Shown piece by piece: positions 1 to 12,289 of a DNA stretch of 64,000 bases; within the stretch, counting starts at the first letter, position 1; each line of letters opens with the position of its first letter. Location: contig OY987298.1 in NCBI GenBank assembly GCA_963920635.1, positions 38,843,787 to 38,907,786 on the forward strand, given 5' to 3'. The position numbers were made by a program, and so were the translations under genes. Source of the DNA: Pseudeuparius sepicola (Eukaryota > Arthropoda > Insecta > Coleoptera > Anthribidae). The notes under the pieces are model-generated. The model saw nothing but the letters and a program-made list of their open reading frames with translations. It made no database searches and was not told where the DNA came from.

Positions 1-911
1 ACCTACATGACAAATTTTCAGTTAAGCAGTTTAGGCAGGGTATAAAGATTTTTCTATTTTTGTGTACAATGAAATTTGAAAGTTATGAAAAATGGGCTAT
101 GATAGTCTGTTTTATACAATCCGGGAAAAAATCAGATGCAACGAGCAATTTATACTACGAGCGGTATCCAGAGAGAAGACATCCTTTCAAGGATATTTTT
201 GCAATTTTGAATAATTAATAGATTTGATTAATAGTGGGTCGAAAAGGTAGATACGAATTAAACAGAGATAGGCATTTTCCCCGGACTGTATAAAACAGAC
301 TATCATATCCCATTTTTCATAACTTTCAAATTTCATTGTAGGTATATTATAAAGTTTATAAATTACACAAAAATAGAAAAATCTAAACGGCTTATACTGA
401 AAATTTGACAGGTAGGTAACAATAAACATTTTTCCACGGTTGTTTCATTGTTTCACCGTCCAAAGCCCACTTGTTGAAAGGGCGCGCTACCAATTATACA
501 CATGAAATCATAAAAGCTATTAGTAATTGATAACTACTTAAGTAAATCATTGAGTGTTATATATATGTGGAATGGTAATTTTTCGCTCTATTAAAAAATG
601 CATTGACTAGAAAAAATGTAGTAGCAGCATTGAATTCTACGTAAAAAGTGCTTTAAGAAAGTTTTTACAGAAACACAAAATTTTCAACCCGAAAAAAGGT
701 ACGGGCACTTTTCGAAAACGCAGACTTTCGAAAAACGCCCTGTAACTCAGGAACGGTGACAGATATCGATTTGCGGTTTTCGCCATTAATTAATGGTTTT
801 CGTCATTAAGTTTATCATAAAAAATGAGCGTCAGACACCGATATCAGTATTCGTCTATCTCCGTTGAAAATAGGAGTTTCCCTTTAAAAGTGTCCAATTT
901 GGCCCACCCTG
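1..911. repeat. Partial copy of a long palindromic TA-flanked element (family also at 43351-44900)
   Basis: The sequence matches the right half of the 1.55-kb palindrome at 43351-44900: the same stretches on GAAATTTGAAAGTTATG, the ACCGATATCAG motif and the end CCCACCCTG followed by TA (912-913). The left half lies outside the window. Relative to the other copy it has a small internal deletion near 598. Short ORFs inside (for example 187-429, minus) fall in the palindrome arms and I do not regard them as genes. Confidence 0.8.
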
Positions 912-913
912 TA

Positions 914-1590
914 CAACGTTTACCTATATTTAATAGTACATACATCCTATATTATATATTATGTATCCTTTTTTATTTTATTTATATTATATATTATGTA
1001 TTTGGCTAACCTTGTACACACGGGCGTAATACCTGTTTAGTTCGGTAAATTTCCGTTAGATGTTGGTTGACTACAAACGTGTGTATTTTGATGCTGTTGC
1101 TCCCTCTATCCTTGGTTATAAATTCTATTTAATAACATTTAACTTACAGAGAATGCTTCATTTATGTTATATTTAATTTTATGTTTCATTGACGAGTATA
1201 TGCCAGTGGTCCGTAGGGCGTGTCTATTATGGTCAGCAGGCTGACCTCCAAATTTGTGTCTGGCAGATAAATAGGTAGGTAAGCCGTACTGAAAGACAAC
1301 TAGACGCACATATTAACAAAGCAATTGAAAATGATAACAAATGGTTGGAATGTACGACATTCTCATATGGAATTTTATAGAGAATCTAGTACAATTCGAC
1401 CACTTGGTTCCCATTGTTGTATTTCAAAAACAGTCGATATTCGCGGGGAGACATGATCTTTTATCCCCCACCTGTTTTTTTGAGGTACGCCTATGGAGTC
1501 TGTGAAACATTTTATGTATCTTGTAAATTAACTAATATATCTAGTAAAAAAGGAAAGTCTGGGAAATCCAAGTTGAAATAAAAGTGTGTA
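914..1590. other. Unassigned AT-rich sequence
   Basis: No ORF, RNA gene or repeat pairing is recognisable here. It holds AT-rich runs (about 940-1000) and otherwise non-distinctive sequence. Confidence 0.5.
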
Positions 1591-2116
1591 TAGTATAAAT
1601 AAACTCACTTGGAAAGGCATAAAAACGCTTGAGACGCGTATGCCTTGTAAAACAAGACCGAGTAATAGGCGGCGCGCGGCCTTTAATAATATTATAGAAA
1701 TTTTATTTAAATGCTCTAAAAAATAAATAAAATTTGAAATAATCCAAACCAAAGCAAACCAATAATTTTGTTACAGACAAAACAACACCACACAAAAATC
1801 TATACACAAAACCAAAATCCGCAAAATAAAGCGCAACCTTTATTTCCGTGCACGGCACTGGTAATACTGGCCTAACTGGCCTACGTCGACACCTGCTCCG
1901 TGGATCTCCGAAACGCCGACCAATCAAATCGCTACTCTCGCTTTCTTATTGGCTGCCTCCTTGACTAGGTCGACGTGGACCGCATAAAAACCTTTGAATT
2001 TTATACGGGTGATTTCTGCTGATAAGTCTGGTATTTTTACCAGTAGCAGAGCGTGGTAAATGCTATGTATTCCAAGTGGTAAATGCTATATGTTCCAAGT
2101 GAGTTTATTTATACTA
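1591..2116. repeat. Short-inverted-end element with GC-rich core
   Basis: A 23-bp segment at 1591-1613 (TAGTATAAATAAACTCACTT...) is found inverted at 2094-2116, essentially perfectly. The enclosed 480 bp is moderately GC-rich and contains two tandem 23-bp units at 2053-2098 (GTGGTAAATGCTAT...). The structure fits a small non-autonomous transposon or a fragment of one. No transposase or clear target duplication is visible. Confidence 0.5.
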
Positions 2117-2184
2117 GCTATATCTGGCAGTTCTTCCTAATAAGAATTTCAGGGGTCCTAAAAACTGCACACGAATAAGTGTTG

Positions 2185-2408
2185 GAGGTGTCCACTGTGG
2201 TATCTATTAGCAAGACCTTCAACAAAGTTCGAGAGAGGTTTTGTTGACAAGAACAGTCGGCAAGATGTTAAAGAGCGGTGCCGCCGATGTGAAGAATGTG
2301 CTTCGGCGAAGGGGCCAAAAACTCTGGGTAAAATAATGAAGTATCTGGCGAGAAGCTTACCTCCAGTAGATTATCACAGTCGCAGGGATCCTGTCAAACC
2401 TCTATCCT
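2185..2408 (+). pseudogene. Ty3/gypsy-type integrase zinc-finger fragment
   Basis: Translation in two frames gives the typical N-terminal zinc-binding region of an LTR-retrotransposon integrase: a KTFNKVRERF segment (about 2209-2240) followed, after a frame change, by a CRRCEECASAKGP segment (about 2277-2320) with the paired cysteines of the HHCC finger. A TGA stands where the family usually has the tryptophan of an FYW motif. The reading frame ends at a TAG at 2408. In intact elements this domain binds element DNA ends before strand transfer. Only about 70 residues survive, with at least one frameshift and one stop, so it is a dead relic. No LTRs or other pol domains were found nearby. Confidence 0.7.
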
Positions 2409-3512
2409 AGTAGGTATCATTTTTTATTTGCTCTTAAGGCCTCTTCTTGCGCCTCAATTGGTTTGCTTTGTTCTCTTGAGAGACACTCTTGCAAGTGACA
2501 ATATTTCTGTGACAAGCTTGTAATGTTGCTTAAAGCATGCTGCTCCACTTACCACCTACTTAAAAACTTCTGACAAAACTATTGGTGATCTAAATTATTG
2601 TTTTACGAGGCCCATAAATATGTATCCAAAGTCCTGCGACACAGTGTTATTATAGGGCTTTTTACAGCGATGTCGTACTTCCTACAAGCTACAAGGCAGC
2701 TTGCAACCGGAGGCTTTATCGAAAGTACAACAAAAGAATGCATTCGTCCTGAAGTAGGTATTCTTCGAGTGCACTGTTTAGTTCGCAGCCGTAGTCGACC
2801 AATTAGTCGAAGTTTCGAGTGGCCTTGCAGCCCCTCAAAATAATCATGACTGGAGAGCACGGTAGCTGGGAGCTAAAGAATGCGAGAGACCCAGCTCCGC
2901 CCGTCGCTTCAATGTAACAACTCATTTTCGGCTTGTAGGGGTCGGGCATAATCGTCAAAATGCCAGGGGGCGCACAGTTGCGATGGGGTTCCACTAGGAC
3001 GGAACATGAGCGTCCAAGAAGGGTTATGTTCCTTCTGAGAATTTTCGGCTAAAGGATACGGGGGCGACAAATTGATAACTGGCCACCCAGAATATCTATA
3101 ATATACTCGGTGAGCCATTTATATCGTCCGATCAGATAATATTATGTGATTGTATTTTGAAAGTAATGGGCTTTTTGGTATAACGTTTTTTCCAGAAAGG
3201 AATCATTTCCACGTTTTTCTAAAAAATTATCGTGTTATTTCATAGTTTCTAAACCAGAAAAGGAATTCTATACAAATTTGGCACAAGGTGTATACCTGAA
3301 TAGATTGCCATTTTATGACGCAACCATGCAACCAGTGGTGGAAATATGGGCGATCGACACACTATGAAAAAATATGTACTTTTTTGTATTTTCCGGTAGG
3401 ACATATAATTATAATCAGAAATTGTCTTTAGCCATTTATTTATTAATATAATCTGTTACTGTTGCGAGTCATTAATGTTACTTAACATAGGCTTGAATTT
3501 GCCCTTATGATA
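2409..3512. other. Unassigned sequence downstream of the integrase relic
   Basis: Two minus-strand ORFs of 69-85 codons exist (2603-2860, 2909-3118) in moderately GC-rich sequence. I recognise no domain. They could be further decayed retrotransposon sequence, but nothing in them shows it. Confidence 0.3.
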
Positions 3513-3514
3513 TA

Positions 3515-4361
3515 GAGTGTCCTCCAAAAAGTTCGCACCATAGGGGGGAAAAATTTTTAATTAACGTTTTATTTTGAAATTTAATTTTGGGGTTACCTTT
3601 TGCTTTAAAAAGATGAAAAATGACCCACTCAAACTTGGTCATGTGACTTTCGTTATCTGTCAAAAATGACATTTAAAAAAATATATCGCCAAAAATGGGT
3701 TTAGTTGTTAAAATATCAAAAAGTTTTACTTAATTTTTAATATTTATGAAATTCCTGAAAATTTTAAAACTCGAAACTTCGTAAAAACTATTTTATATCA
3801 CTAGCTTTATCATTCTATTAATTTTTATTACTAATTACCGATAAGAATAGGTATTTTTCAGAATAAAATGATATTTACGCTTTAAAATTCTGTTTTGTTT
3901 GTTGCAAAGTTGATGTACTGTCTAGCGTTTGAGGTATAAATTTAGTTACATTACGTTTCCCAGTTCTAAATTGATGCCAAAATAATAATAAATTAAAATA
4001 TCATCAAACTATTTTACGTATCTAAGCAAAATTCTTGACTTTTATGGAACAAATAATTATTACCTTTAAGTTTAATTTCACATTAATCGATATTGGTGAG
4101 TAGGCCATGTAGAGAATAGAAGCAATTGTTTTTATTTGACAGTTGTTTTTATTTGACTGTTATCAAACTGTCAAATAAAAACAATTTGACAGTTGTTTTT
4201 ATTTGACTGTTATAAAACTGTTAACGAAAGTCACATGACCACGTTTGAGTGGGTCATTTTTCATCTTTTTTAAAGCGAAAGTTAACCCCAAAATTAAATT
4301 TCAATATAAAACGTTAATTAAAAATGTTCCCCCTATGGTGCGAACTTTTTGGAGGACACTG
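3515..4361. mobile_element. TA-flanked long-inverted-repeat (Tc1/mariner-type, non-autonomous) element
   Basis: The left end (GAGTGTCCTCC, 3515 on) is repeated inverted at the right end (GGAGGACACTG, to 4361). The arms stay paired for roughly 150 bp, both carrying the GTGGGTCATTTTTCATC-type segment. TA flanks both ends (3513-3514 and 4362-4363), the target of Tc1/mariner-like elements. The centre holds a small palindrome built on TTTGACAGTTGTTTTTATTTG units (about 4136-4215). No transposase ORF is present, so it would depend on a transposase supplied elsewhere. Confidence 0.8.
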
Positions 4362-4363
4362 TA

Positions 4364-4865
4364 TAATTATAATTTTTGATTTGGTTAATCTATTATCGGT
4401 ATCTCCAATACTGGTTGCACAAGGGACATAACCTTGGCTCATGATATAGCAATTTATGCAGGTATACCCTGCACCAAATTTGGTTAAAATATTTTTATTG
4501 TTGTAGAAATTATAAAATAAAACAATATTTTTTATAATGCTAACACCCTGTAAAGTAGAAACGAAGCCTTTTTGGGAAAAGCGTAATACCCAAAACTCCA
4601 TTTATTTTCAAAATACTATCACGGGTGTCCCAGAAGTCAACGTCATCTCTTGAAGGGCCGATGACAAACCAAAAAATCAAAATATGTTCTTAGTAAAAAA
4701 TCGTTAGTTTCGAGATATTAGTAAATTCCTGGCACCTTAAATCAGTTTTTCCAGTGACACGGCAAAAAATTCCATATTCAAAGATTCTAAGTTTTGTTAT
4801 GTTGGTAACAATATTAATAGCCCTGTTATTGATCACAGTTTAACATAAAACTAATAGTGCTCTTT
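4364..4865. other. Unassigned; contains one transposon-end-like segment
   Basis: The segment near 4620 (CACGGGTGTCCCAGAAGTC) resembles the tip of an inverted-repeat element. No partner end was found. Nothing else is recognisable. Confidence 0.3.
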
Positions 4866-5641
4866 ACTGAGGAATCAAATTATCACCGAAGAAATCAACT
4901 GATCAAGGAGTATTAGGATATCACATCCGAAGATGCGGGACAAAGCCACTGGTCTTGATCGGCAGAGACTCACGTCACAGTTACCGAGACCTCGCTATCA
5001 ACCGTCTCCACGGCAACGGTTAGATAAACGAAAACATTGGTCAAGAAAAAAGGTGACAGCCGACCATAGAAAGTACTGTTCCGGGATCGTGATCCCTCAT
5101 CAGTATGGCTCACTCGACTGTCAAATGGTATAGACAACGGGTCTGACGAAAATGTACTGAGGAATCAATTAATAACAGAAGCAATCGACTGATCCAGGAG
5201 TATTATAAGGATAGCACACCCGAAGATGCGGGACAAAACCACTGGTATTTATCGCAGAGACTCACAGTTACCGAGACCTCGCTATCAACCGTCTCCACGC
5301 GGTTAGATAACCGAAAACATTGGTCAAAAAAAGCTGCCAGGCAGCACTGTTTCTGGATGGTGATCACTCGTCAGTATGGCTCACCCATCTGTCAAGTGGT
5401 ATAAGCAACGAATCTAACGAAAATTTACTGAGGAATCAATTGATCTCCGAAGTAATCAACTGATCAAGGAGTATAATAAAGATGGCACAGTCGAAGGGAC
5501 AAAGCCACTGGTCTTGATCTGCAGAGACTCATGTCACAGTTACCAAGACCTCGCTATCAACCGTCTCCACGGCATCGGTTAGATAACCAAAAACATTGGT
5601 CAAGAAAGAAGGTGACAGTCGACATAATACTCCTTGATCAG
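4866..5641. repeat. Three-unit tandem repeat, unit about 270-290 bp
   Basis: Units start with ACTGAGGAATCAA at 4866, 5156 and 5427. Each contains the stretch TCGCTATCAACCGTCTCCAC and an ACATTGGTCAAGAAA segment. The third unit is truncated at about 5620 and is followed by an inverted copy of the CTGATCAAGGAGTAT motif (5624-5641). The 66-codon ORF at 4933-5133 lies wholly in unit 1 and is not preserved in the other units, so I do not call it a gene. Confidence 0.8.
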
Positions 5642-6499
5642 TAATATAAAAACTGTCAAAACATAATAATATTAACTATTTCTTCGCATACCATCTAAGT
5701 ATTAAAATAATCTAGTTCGCACCTGGATTTTATCGATTTGTTTTTCGAATGTGGTAAAATGAGTATTAAACGTGACTTCAAAGTCAAAGTGGGATCATGA
5801 GCTAGGTATGGCGAGTGTAGTCAAATTATTTTAAGAAGTCCTTACTGGGACTGTCAATTGATAATTTCGACATCCTAAGTTGGCATCAATGCAGCAAAAA
5901 ATGCAACCGGGTCATAAGTCCAGGTCAGTAACGAGCCCATTTGCACAATGAATAACACGAACAAGAACAACACAGATAGATAACGGTAAAACTCACGAAA
6001 CTTACAAAACCCGCGAATATTTTCACTGCCGAATATTTGAACCGGTTTGAACGATCCGGAAAACCTTCACTGCCACTTTGACAATACCGAAATAAATTTG
6101 CCTGAGTACGCACCATAGACGCAGCCGCAAGTAGCTAATTATACCAAAATACCAAAATGAATGTGTTTCCATAACGTTTTAAATTATTATTAAAATGAGT
6201 TGTAGTGATAGTTATTTTTATTTGCAGCGGTATAGTCGTGATTGCAATAGGGATTTTATTTTATTATGTTCTTTTTTCGTATCACTTGGGTAACTTTTCA
6301 CATCATAAATCAATGAGTGACGTCATTAACTGGTTGACACACAACATATAGGTACCAATGTTATACCATGGTTAAGAGAAAATTCCTAGGGATTTTGTAG
6401 AGAATGTCGTCTGACAAAATCGGGACTTCTTACAGCAATCGGGGTATAGGGTATCGAAGACTAGCGCAGCAGTGGCATGCATATGGCACACAACGTGGA
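5642..6499. other. Unassigned sequence
   Basis: No convincing ORF, RNA or repeat pairing. The last 80 bp before the hAT element is mixed-composition sequence that continues on its far side after 8350. Confidence 0.4.
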
Positions 6500-8350
6500 T
6501 CGTAGAGCAGGGGCGTGCGGTGACATTTTAAGTAAGGGAAGCAATGTTTAAAAACTTACCTGTTTGTAATGTAATTCGATTCTTCGATCACTTTTTGCGA
6601 ATTCGTCAATGACGTTATCATAAAAACGTCGATGCTCTAACATGTTCTGGGGAATTATATTGTCAATAAACAACAGCGATATCTGTGAAAGTCATTCATT
6701 CATTTTTGTGGTTAAATTTTTCATAGGGGGTTTTGCCCTTCCGTTAGTACTTAATTGAAGCTTATCCTGTTGAAAATCCCTTTATTATTAAGGTACACAC
6801 TACACAATTCATACACACTCTAATTACTTAATTGTCCAACTTTAACATTTTCAACGTCATTCCCGGCAGCCGAAGTTGACGGTATTTGCATGTCCATGTC
6901 CGTATTATTGTCTTCCATATCATATCGCCCGAGATACGACGCGCGCGACGCACCAACGCAGATATCAAAACCAACTAAATTAAACAAAGAACAAAAAACC
7001 TACAGCAACGATAGCTTCCACGCACGCTTAAAACACACGTTCTCATTCGCGTCAGCCAGTGCGGTGGAGGTGGAAAGTTCAATAACCTCTCGACTCTGGA
7101 ACGCTACAGAAAAGCTAGCGGCAGGCATAGCTTAAATTGTACTGTGGCTTGGTAGGATGGGCGCAGTCGGAGTCAACGCCGCATTTGCTATAGGCACAGA
7201 CCTATTAGCGAAGCTATATAGGTTTGTGCTATATGCATAACATATATTGTAGGTTTGATATACTGTCTGCCAGAAAGTTGGATACAAAGGGGAATTTTCT
7301 TTATTTGAAGTTTCTCAAAAAAAATTATTCTTGATAAAAGTTGGTGCTTGTGCTTAAACTCAAAATCCACCCGCAAAAATTTTGAAATTTCGATTCGTAT
7401 ACAGGGTAGGTTGAAAAATATGAAAATTCCTCAAGAGTAAAGTACCCTTATTTTTGGAACTACATCAGAGTGGCACTAAGAGAAGTTGTTTGTAATCTCA
7501 AGACAATGTCAAATATGAATTCACAGCCACCTACTCAAAATTAAAAAAAAATCACACTTGCGCATTTTCTACTCATCACGCTGTATAATACATAATGTTA
7601 GATATGTATTTTGAGGCACATCTTCGAGCATGACAGTACGATACCAATGATTTTTGTTTACATTTAACTAGCATCTTAAAAACACTTAATAAGTGAAAGT
7701 TCTGCAAAGTTTGTCGTTTTTTTTGTATCCAGGTTAAAATACTCCTACAATATTTCAAACATAACATAGCATCTAATCTGTGGAACATACAAATATTTTA
7801 ATAGAGCAACAATTTAAGAGTTATTTAATAAATGAGAATTCAACAATAAAAATTATACAGCGGGATGAATAAAAAATGCAAAAAGTGTGAATTTTTTTAT
7901 TTTGAGTAGGTGGCTGTGAATTCATATTTGACATTGTCTTGAGATTCCCAACAACTTTTCTTAGTGCCACTCTGATGTAGTTCTAAAAATAGGGGTACTT
8001 TACTCTTGAAGAATTTTCATATTTTTCAACCTACCCTATGTAAACGAATCGAAATTTCAAAATTTTTGCTGATGGATTTTGAGTTTAAGCACAAGCACCA
8101 ACTTTTATCAAGAATATTTTTTTTTTGAGAAACTCCAAATAAGGAAAATTCCCCTTTGTATCCAACTTTCTGGCAGACACTGTATATGATATATAAGATA
8201 ATTTTTAGCGTTTTTGATATACCTAGGTAACTAAACTAATTGCTTCCTGTTTAAAAATTCAAAAATTACATTTTATCATTTTACATTGTCTTGGTTTAGG
8301 GGAAACACTGCTTCCCTTTCTTCCATGGACTGCACGCCCCTGTCGTAGAG
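6500..8350. mobile_element. hAT-type non-autonomous element with 8-bp target duplication
   Basis: The element proper is 6508-8342. It begins CAGGGGCGTGCGG and ends with the inverted GCACGCCCCTG. Subterminal matches (AAGGGAAGCA near 6535 against TGCTTCCCTTTC near 8310) extend the inverted ends. The 8 bases TCGTAGAG flank it exactly on both sides (6500-6507 and 8343-8350). CAG-tipped ends with an 8-bp duplication are the hallmark of hAT transposons. No hAT transposase is visible. The 81-codon ORF at 6890-7135 has no recognisable domain. A TA-flanked palindromic element (7263-8182) is nested inside. Confidence 0.85.
7263..8182. mobile_element. Palindromic TA-flanked element nested in the hAT element
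   Basis: Outer arms: CTGTCTGCCAGAAAGTTGG at 7263 pairs with CCAACTTTCTGGCAGACA ending near 8181. TA lies outside at 7261-7262 and 8183-8184. The left tip has lost about two bases relative to the right one. A second inverted pair starts about 140 bp inside (CAGGGTAGGTTGAAAAATA near 7404, inverse near 8036). Pairing continues to roughly 7550 and 7900, so most of the element is foldback. The 62- and 70-codon ORFs inside are within or between arms and not credible genes. Confidence 0.8.
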
Positions 8351-8837
8351 CGATCTTCGATTCGGCACTGGGCGCCACTACCAGCGGTCGCTTCGCCGTC
8401 GGTCGGTCGTTCGCTCGAACAGTTTTAACGCCAGCCAATGGGAAGGTTATTAGGTACGCCCTAACTGCGCGCTGCGCACAAGCGTCGACATAGCATACCG
8501 GTGCGCCTAGTTACTCGGGTACTATGGTTGATTTGCCCCATAGACTTCGGCAAAACAATATTTTGGCGTTTTCCTTTCTATAGTAGGCCTCCTCCACTAT
8601 ATGGCTGGATCACCCTGTATAGAGAGTTCAAGTTTAGTACTATGCAGGGTAAGTTTTTTATTATCAGTATGGAGATCTCTAAAACTAGCGAATATAGTCC
8701 ACAAACGCTTTATTTTCAAGATAAAGGGCGTTAAAATTTCAGGAATCAAATTATAGGTAATTGTTGCTTCTACTTTTCCTATTAGAGTCAGAACGTTGTG
8801 GAGGTCTGTTTAACATACCGTATTTCAATCGATTATA
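8351..8837. other. GC-rich flank plus two transposon-tip segments
   Basis: 8351-8520 continues the sequence interrupted by the hAT insertion and is GC-rich. ATCACCCTGTA near 8609-8619 is a right-end tip without a partner. CAGGGTAAGTTTTTTATTATC at 8644 resembles the tip of the mariner-type family at 41884. Confidence 0.4.
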
Positions 8838-9165
8838 CAGAGTGAGTGAGTTTTTAATGATAATCAGTATGCGGGCTCTCGGAAACTAGCGGAGATAGAC
8901 GGAAGGTGCAGTTTTATGGGTCCAATTTAACGCGCCTTGTGGATTTTTGAAAAGGCATGGCTTAATAGATAATATTTTGAAAAAAACGAAATTTTGGCGA
9001 TTTATATTAATCCGCTGTTTCTGATTTTAGATAAAAAGTGTAAATAACAAAGTTGGAGGGATTCGTGTCCCCATTGTGGTTATCATGAGCTACTTTCCGT
9101 GACAGCTGAGTTATTTTTAAAATTTGAGTTTTTTGGCAGAGAGCGAAAGTAACGAGGAGTATGGG
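8838..9165. repeat. Solo arm of the mariner-type family found whole at 41884-45597
   Basis: From CAGAGTGAGTGAG at 8838 the sequence follows the left arm of the 41884 element: same TGATAATCAGTATG, GGTCCAATTTAACGCGCCTT and GCGATTTAT segments. Only one arm is present. Sequence from about 9166 to 9278 resembles instead the right arm of the 3515-4361 family, ending in a GGAGGCCACCTATA tip. It is therefore a join of two element fragments. Confidence 0.65.
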
Positions 9166-9278
9166 TTTTTTTTTAATATTTTTTAAAGCAAAAGGTAACA
9201 CCAAAGTTGAATTTCAAAACAAATCAATAATAAAAAAACTCACTTTGATGACTACTGTTTGGAGGCCACCTATACAAA

Positions 9279-10640
9279 GTGGTGAAAATTTCGACAGTCA
9301 CCAATATCTCGGCGAACATCGGTCCATTAGATAAAAGTTGCCCTACCATGCCCTCTATACAATATTTGGTTTTTAATCTCAAAAAATTACAAAATTAGCT
9401 TTTTTCAAAACTTTTTATCTTCCGCATCGGTTACCCGAATTTAATGAGACTTTGTACATTTAGATTCTTGATCGTGGCTAACTCGATGCCGTTGTTACCA
9501 CACTGTTTAGAAAAATTGCCGGAAATATAGCGTTAGCTCAAAATGGCCCAAAAATGGGCCTATATACGACGTGTAGCGATTTGTAGAGTCCGTGTCTTTT
9601 TTGTCATTTACTGTCGTTGTTGGTGGAAATAGAGAGTGAATTTTAAACTAGCGCGGTAAGTGAAATTGAGTGATTGTTTCCCTATATTACTTGCAGCCCA
9701 TTAAGGCAGCTATATAATCTTAGAGAAACAAAAAATCATGCCCTTACTAGCGTTAAATGCTCTTGAGATTTATTACTTTGATATTTCCCCAGCGATTTTA
9801 TCGGAAAGTAAAAGGAGCAATTCTATACCCCTGATTTTCTAGGCAAAATAACGGTTTCGAAAAATGCATTGATAATATTTCCGCCCCTATAGTAGTAATT
9901 TTACATGTCACAAATTGTACAAATTGTAACTTACATACAACAAATATAAGAATATTATTGATCACGAACCGAACCATTAGGTACATACGGATATGGCCGT
10001 TCTAAAGGTGTCGGGTCTAGCGAACAGTGTGTAAGAATATATCCATAATGTATAGAAAGGTGAAAGGTATAAATGCGGCGTTGCAACTACTATTACAACC
10101 AGGTTATAGGGAGAGCGACGAGCAAATAGCAAATGGGGTGTGACTATAATAAAAAAATATTATAATTACGGAATGAAGTAGTCGGAGGTAGTGGGGTGAA
10201 GCACGGGCAAATTGGTTACTAGAGGCGGCGCCACGCCTCCACTGACAGATTCCCCACCTAATCGATTGGTAGGGAGAACTTATTTGCGGTTAGTGCCCGT
10301 CCACTGCGATGGGTTGAATCTCTTCGATTGCGTTAGGACATTACCTCGACTTCTTCCCCCCGACCCGCTAATGTGGAAGCAAAACAAAACCCGTGTTATT
10401 TGTATTAGCGTGAGTCCTCTATTCAAATTATTATCGTTGGATTATACCGTCCCAAGCAAACAGCAACGAATACTTTGAAGTCTAAATCTTGGCAACGTTG
10501 ATATTTTGTTGTCCCTATTATTTAAGTAGCTATTGTGAACTTTAATAGTTGTTAGCTATATACTCATCGAAAACTGGTTACTTCTGAAAGCCCCGCAGTA
10601 CAAGTTTCAAAAAGGCCTAGCCTATTTCTAGAACACCATT
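9279..10640. other. Unassigned sequence
   Basis: Nothing recognisable apart from a small GC-rich palindrome (GAGGCGGCGCCACGCCTC, about 10224-10241). The 88-codon plus-strand ORF at 10212-10478 has no recognisable domain and I do not call it. Confidence 0.4.
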
Positions 10641-11000
10641 AGCAACTGAATTGCAACTCCAACTCCTTAATTGTCTCCGGGCGGGGAAACGTCTAAATGT
10701 CTACGTCTCTGGTGTGCCCATCTGAATGCCGACACACCGCTAGGCGCTAATATGCGAGCCCGCGAGCCTCCGAGCGCACGCCCGTGCCTGTAATCAAACT
10801 TTGGAATTATTCGAAGCGGAATTAAGGCCTCCATTCAAATGGAAATAAACCGAGTCCACGTGATCTCTGTAATTTGTTCTCCGACACGGAAACAATCCTC
10901 GAGTTTAAATATGGCCGCCCGGGGCGGCGGCCGGATTCGGGAGTCGCGCGGCGACTAGTCCTTCGGGATTACCAAAGGCAAGAAGTGGCCGGAGCCAGTC
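10641..11000. other. GC-rich non-repetitive island (candidate regulatory DNA)
   Basis: Composition shifts sharply from the AT-rich surroundings. The stretch has no inverted-repeat partner, no transposon tip and no long ORF, and contains TAATCA and CACGTG-type motifs. In insect intergenic DNA such islands are often conserved non-coding or enhancer sequence. That function is inference only. Confidence 0.35.
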
Positions 11001-11861
11001 AAACATTTCCGGCGGTTTAAGCAAATCGTAATTCTAATATAAAAAAGTAGAAAAACATTTGCTGAAATGTATCCATTGAAACCTTTAATTAACGGCGCTT
11101 AGAGCTGACGGCGCTGGCACCCAGGACTTGTTTATGGGAGGGGCACAGTATGTTTATGTTTTGATCGTGTCGGGTACAAAGATAAAGGAGGGGGCGGGAC
11201 CGAGCTGAGAAAGAAAAAATACATTTTTATTTAGCCACATAATGTACCGCGGGTGCCCTCCTGTTGGGGTGGGGGCAGGGCCGAAGCTAGAGGGGCTGGG
11301 CGGGAAGCGTCCGTATCAGAATTTTTTTTGCCCGCTCTCGAAATATCCTTAACATGACAAATAAGAGAAAAAATATATATTTTCGAATTCTTGAAAATAA
11401 ATGCACCCGCCTAATATTTTTTTATTTGTAACGGAGGTTTGTTTTAACGAGGTGTTTAATTTGTGATTATTTTATAACTTATGCTAATGCGATGTCTATA
11501 GTGACAAAAAATTTTAATTTTTTTATTACTCGTATTTCTATTTTATTTCCTGTTATTTTTTAATAATAAATTATATTTTCAGTTGAACACTATATCACTT
11601 CCATAACTCAATAATAAGAAGTGCAGGTTTCATGTTTCAATACGGAGTTGAAATGTGAGGGTTTGTTGCACGGTTTGATCATTGTATAGTCTAAGGTTTG
11701 ACCATAGATTATGGATGGGTTGACATTACTGTTTTAAAAGCAGTACAACATTCGTCACGAGAAAATGTAGGTACTTTGTATATCTTATCCATCTCAAAAA
11801 AAAAGACTTATTGTGCCTCATCGTCCTAACTAAAATTATACCTGCCTCGAGTTTTGGTCCT
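11001..11861. other. Unassigned; one CAGGG tip at 11276
   Basis: CAGGGCCGAAGCTAGAGGGG at 11276 resembles a hAT-type tip. No matching opposite end with an 8-bp duplication could be found. The rest (11340-11860) is AT-rich and featureless. Confidence 0.35.
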
Positions 11862-11923
11862 ATAGCTACGGGCCTGGGGGGGGGGGCACTTGCCCCAGTG
11901 CCACCCCCTTGGGTGCGCCACTG
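11862..11923 (-). repeat. hAT-like terminal fragment
   Basis: Read on the minus strand, the sequence begins CAGTGGCGCACCCAAGGGGG and continues through a G/C-run, the usual look of a hAT end. The partner end was not found. The overlapping ORFs on both strands translate this GC-rich end and are not genes. Confidence 0.5.
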
Positions 11924-12289
11924 GGCGCTGGTAAATATCGGAGACAAGACTCCAGTTGCAGAACATATCGTACTAAACAATTTACTTATTTTTTACCGTT
12001 GCCTAGAAATCTAAATTGCTTATGTAAATAAAAAATGTCAAAGAAATGAAAAAATCAAAGTAAGTCCATTAATCTCAAACTTTGCACGTGGGCATAATTT
12101 TCTATTCTGAACAACTCGTATTGAAAATTTTTGGACAGAAAAGGCACTTTACGTGGGCGGAAAATGTTTCAAAATTTTCTTGCCTTTCACACTTCTTGTT
12201 TCACTTATCTTGGGACACACTATATATATTTTAACAATGCGTGAAATGTCTTTTCAAGCCTTTCGTCGACGCTTTAATTTTTTCCGGTT
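11924..12289. other. Unassigned AT-rich sequence
   Basis: No feature seen. Confidence 0.4.

Noticed and set aside
11276..11923. A complete hAT element between two CAG tips
   Set aside because: The two tips are in opposite orientation but do not match each other, and the flanking 8-mers differ.
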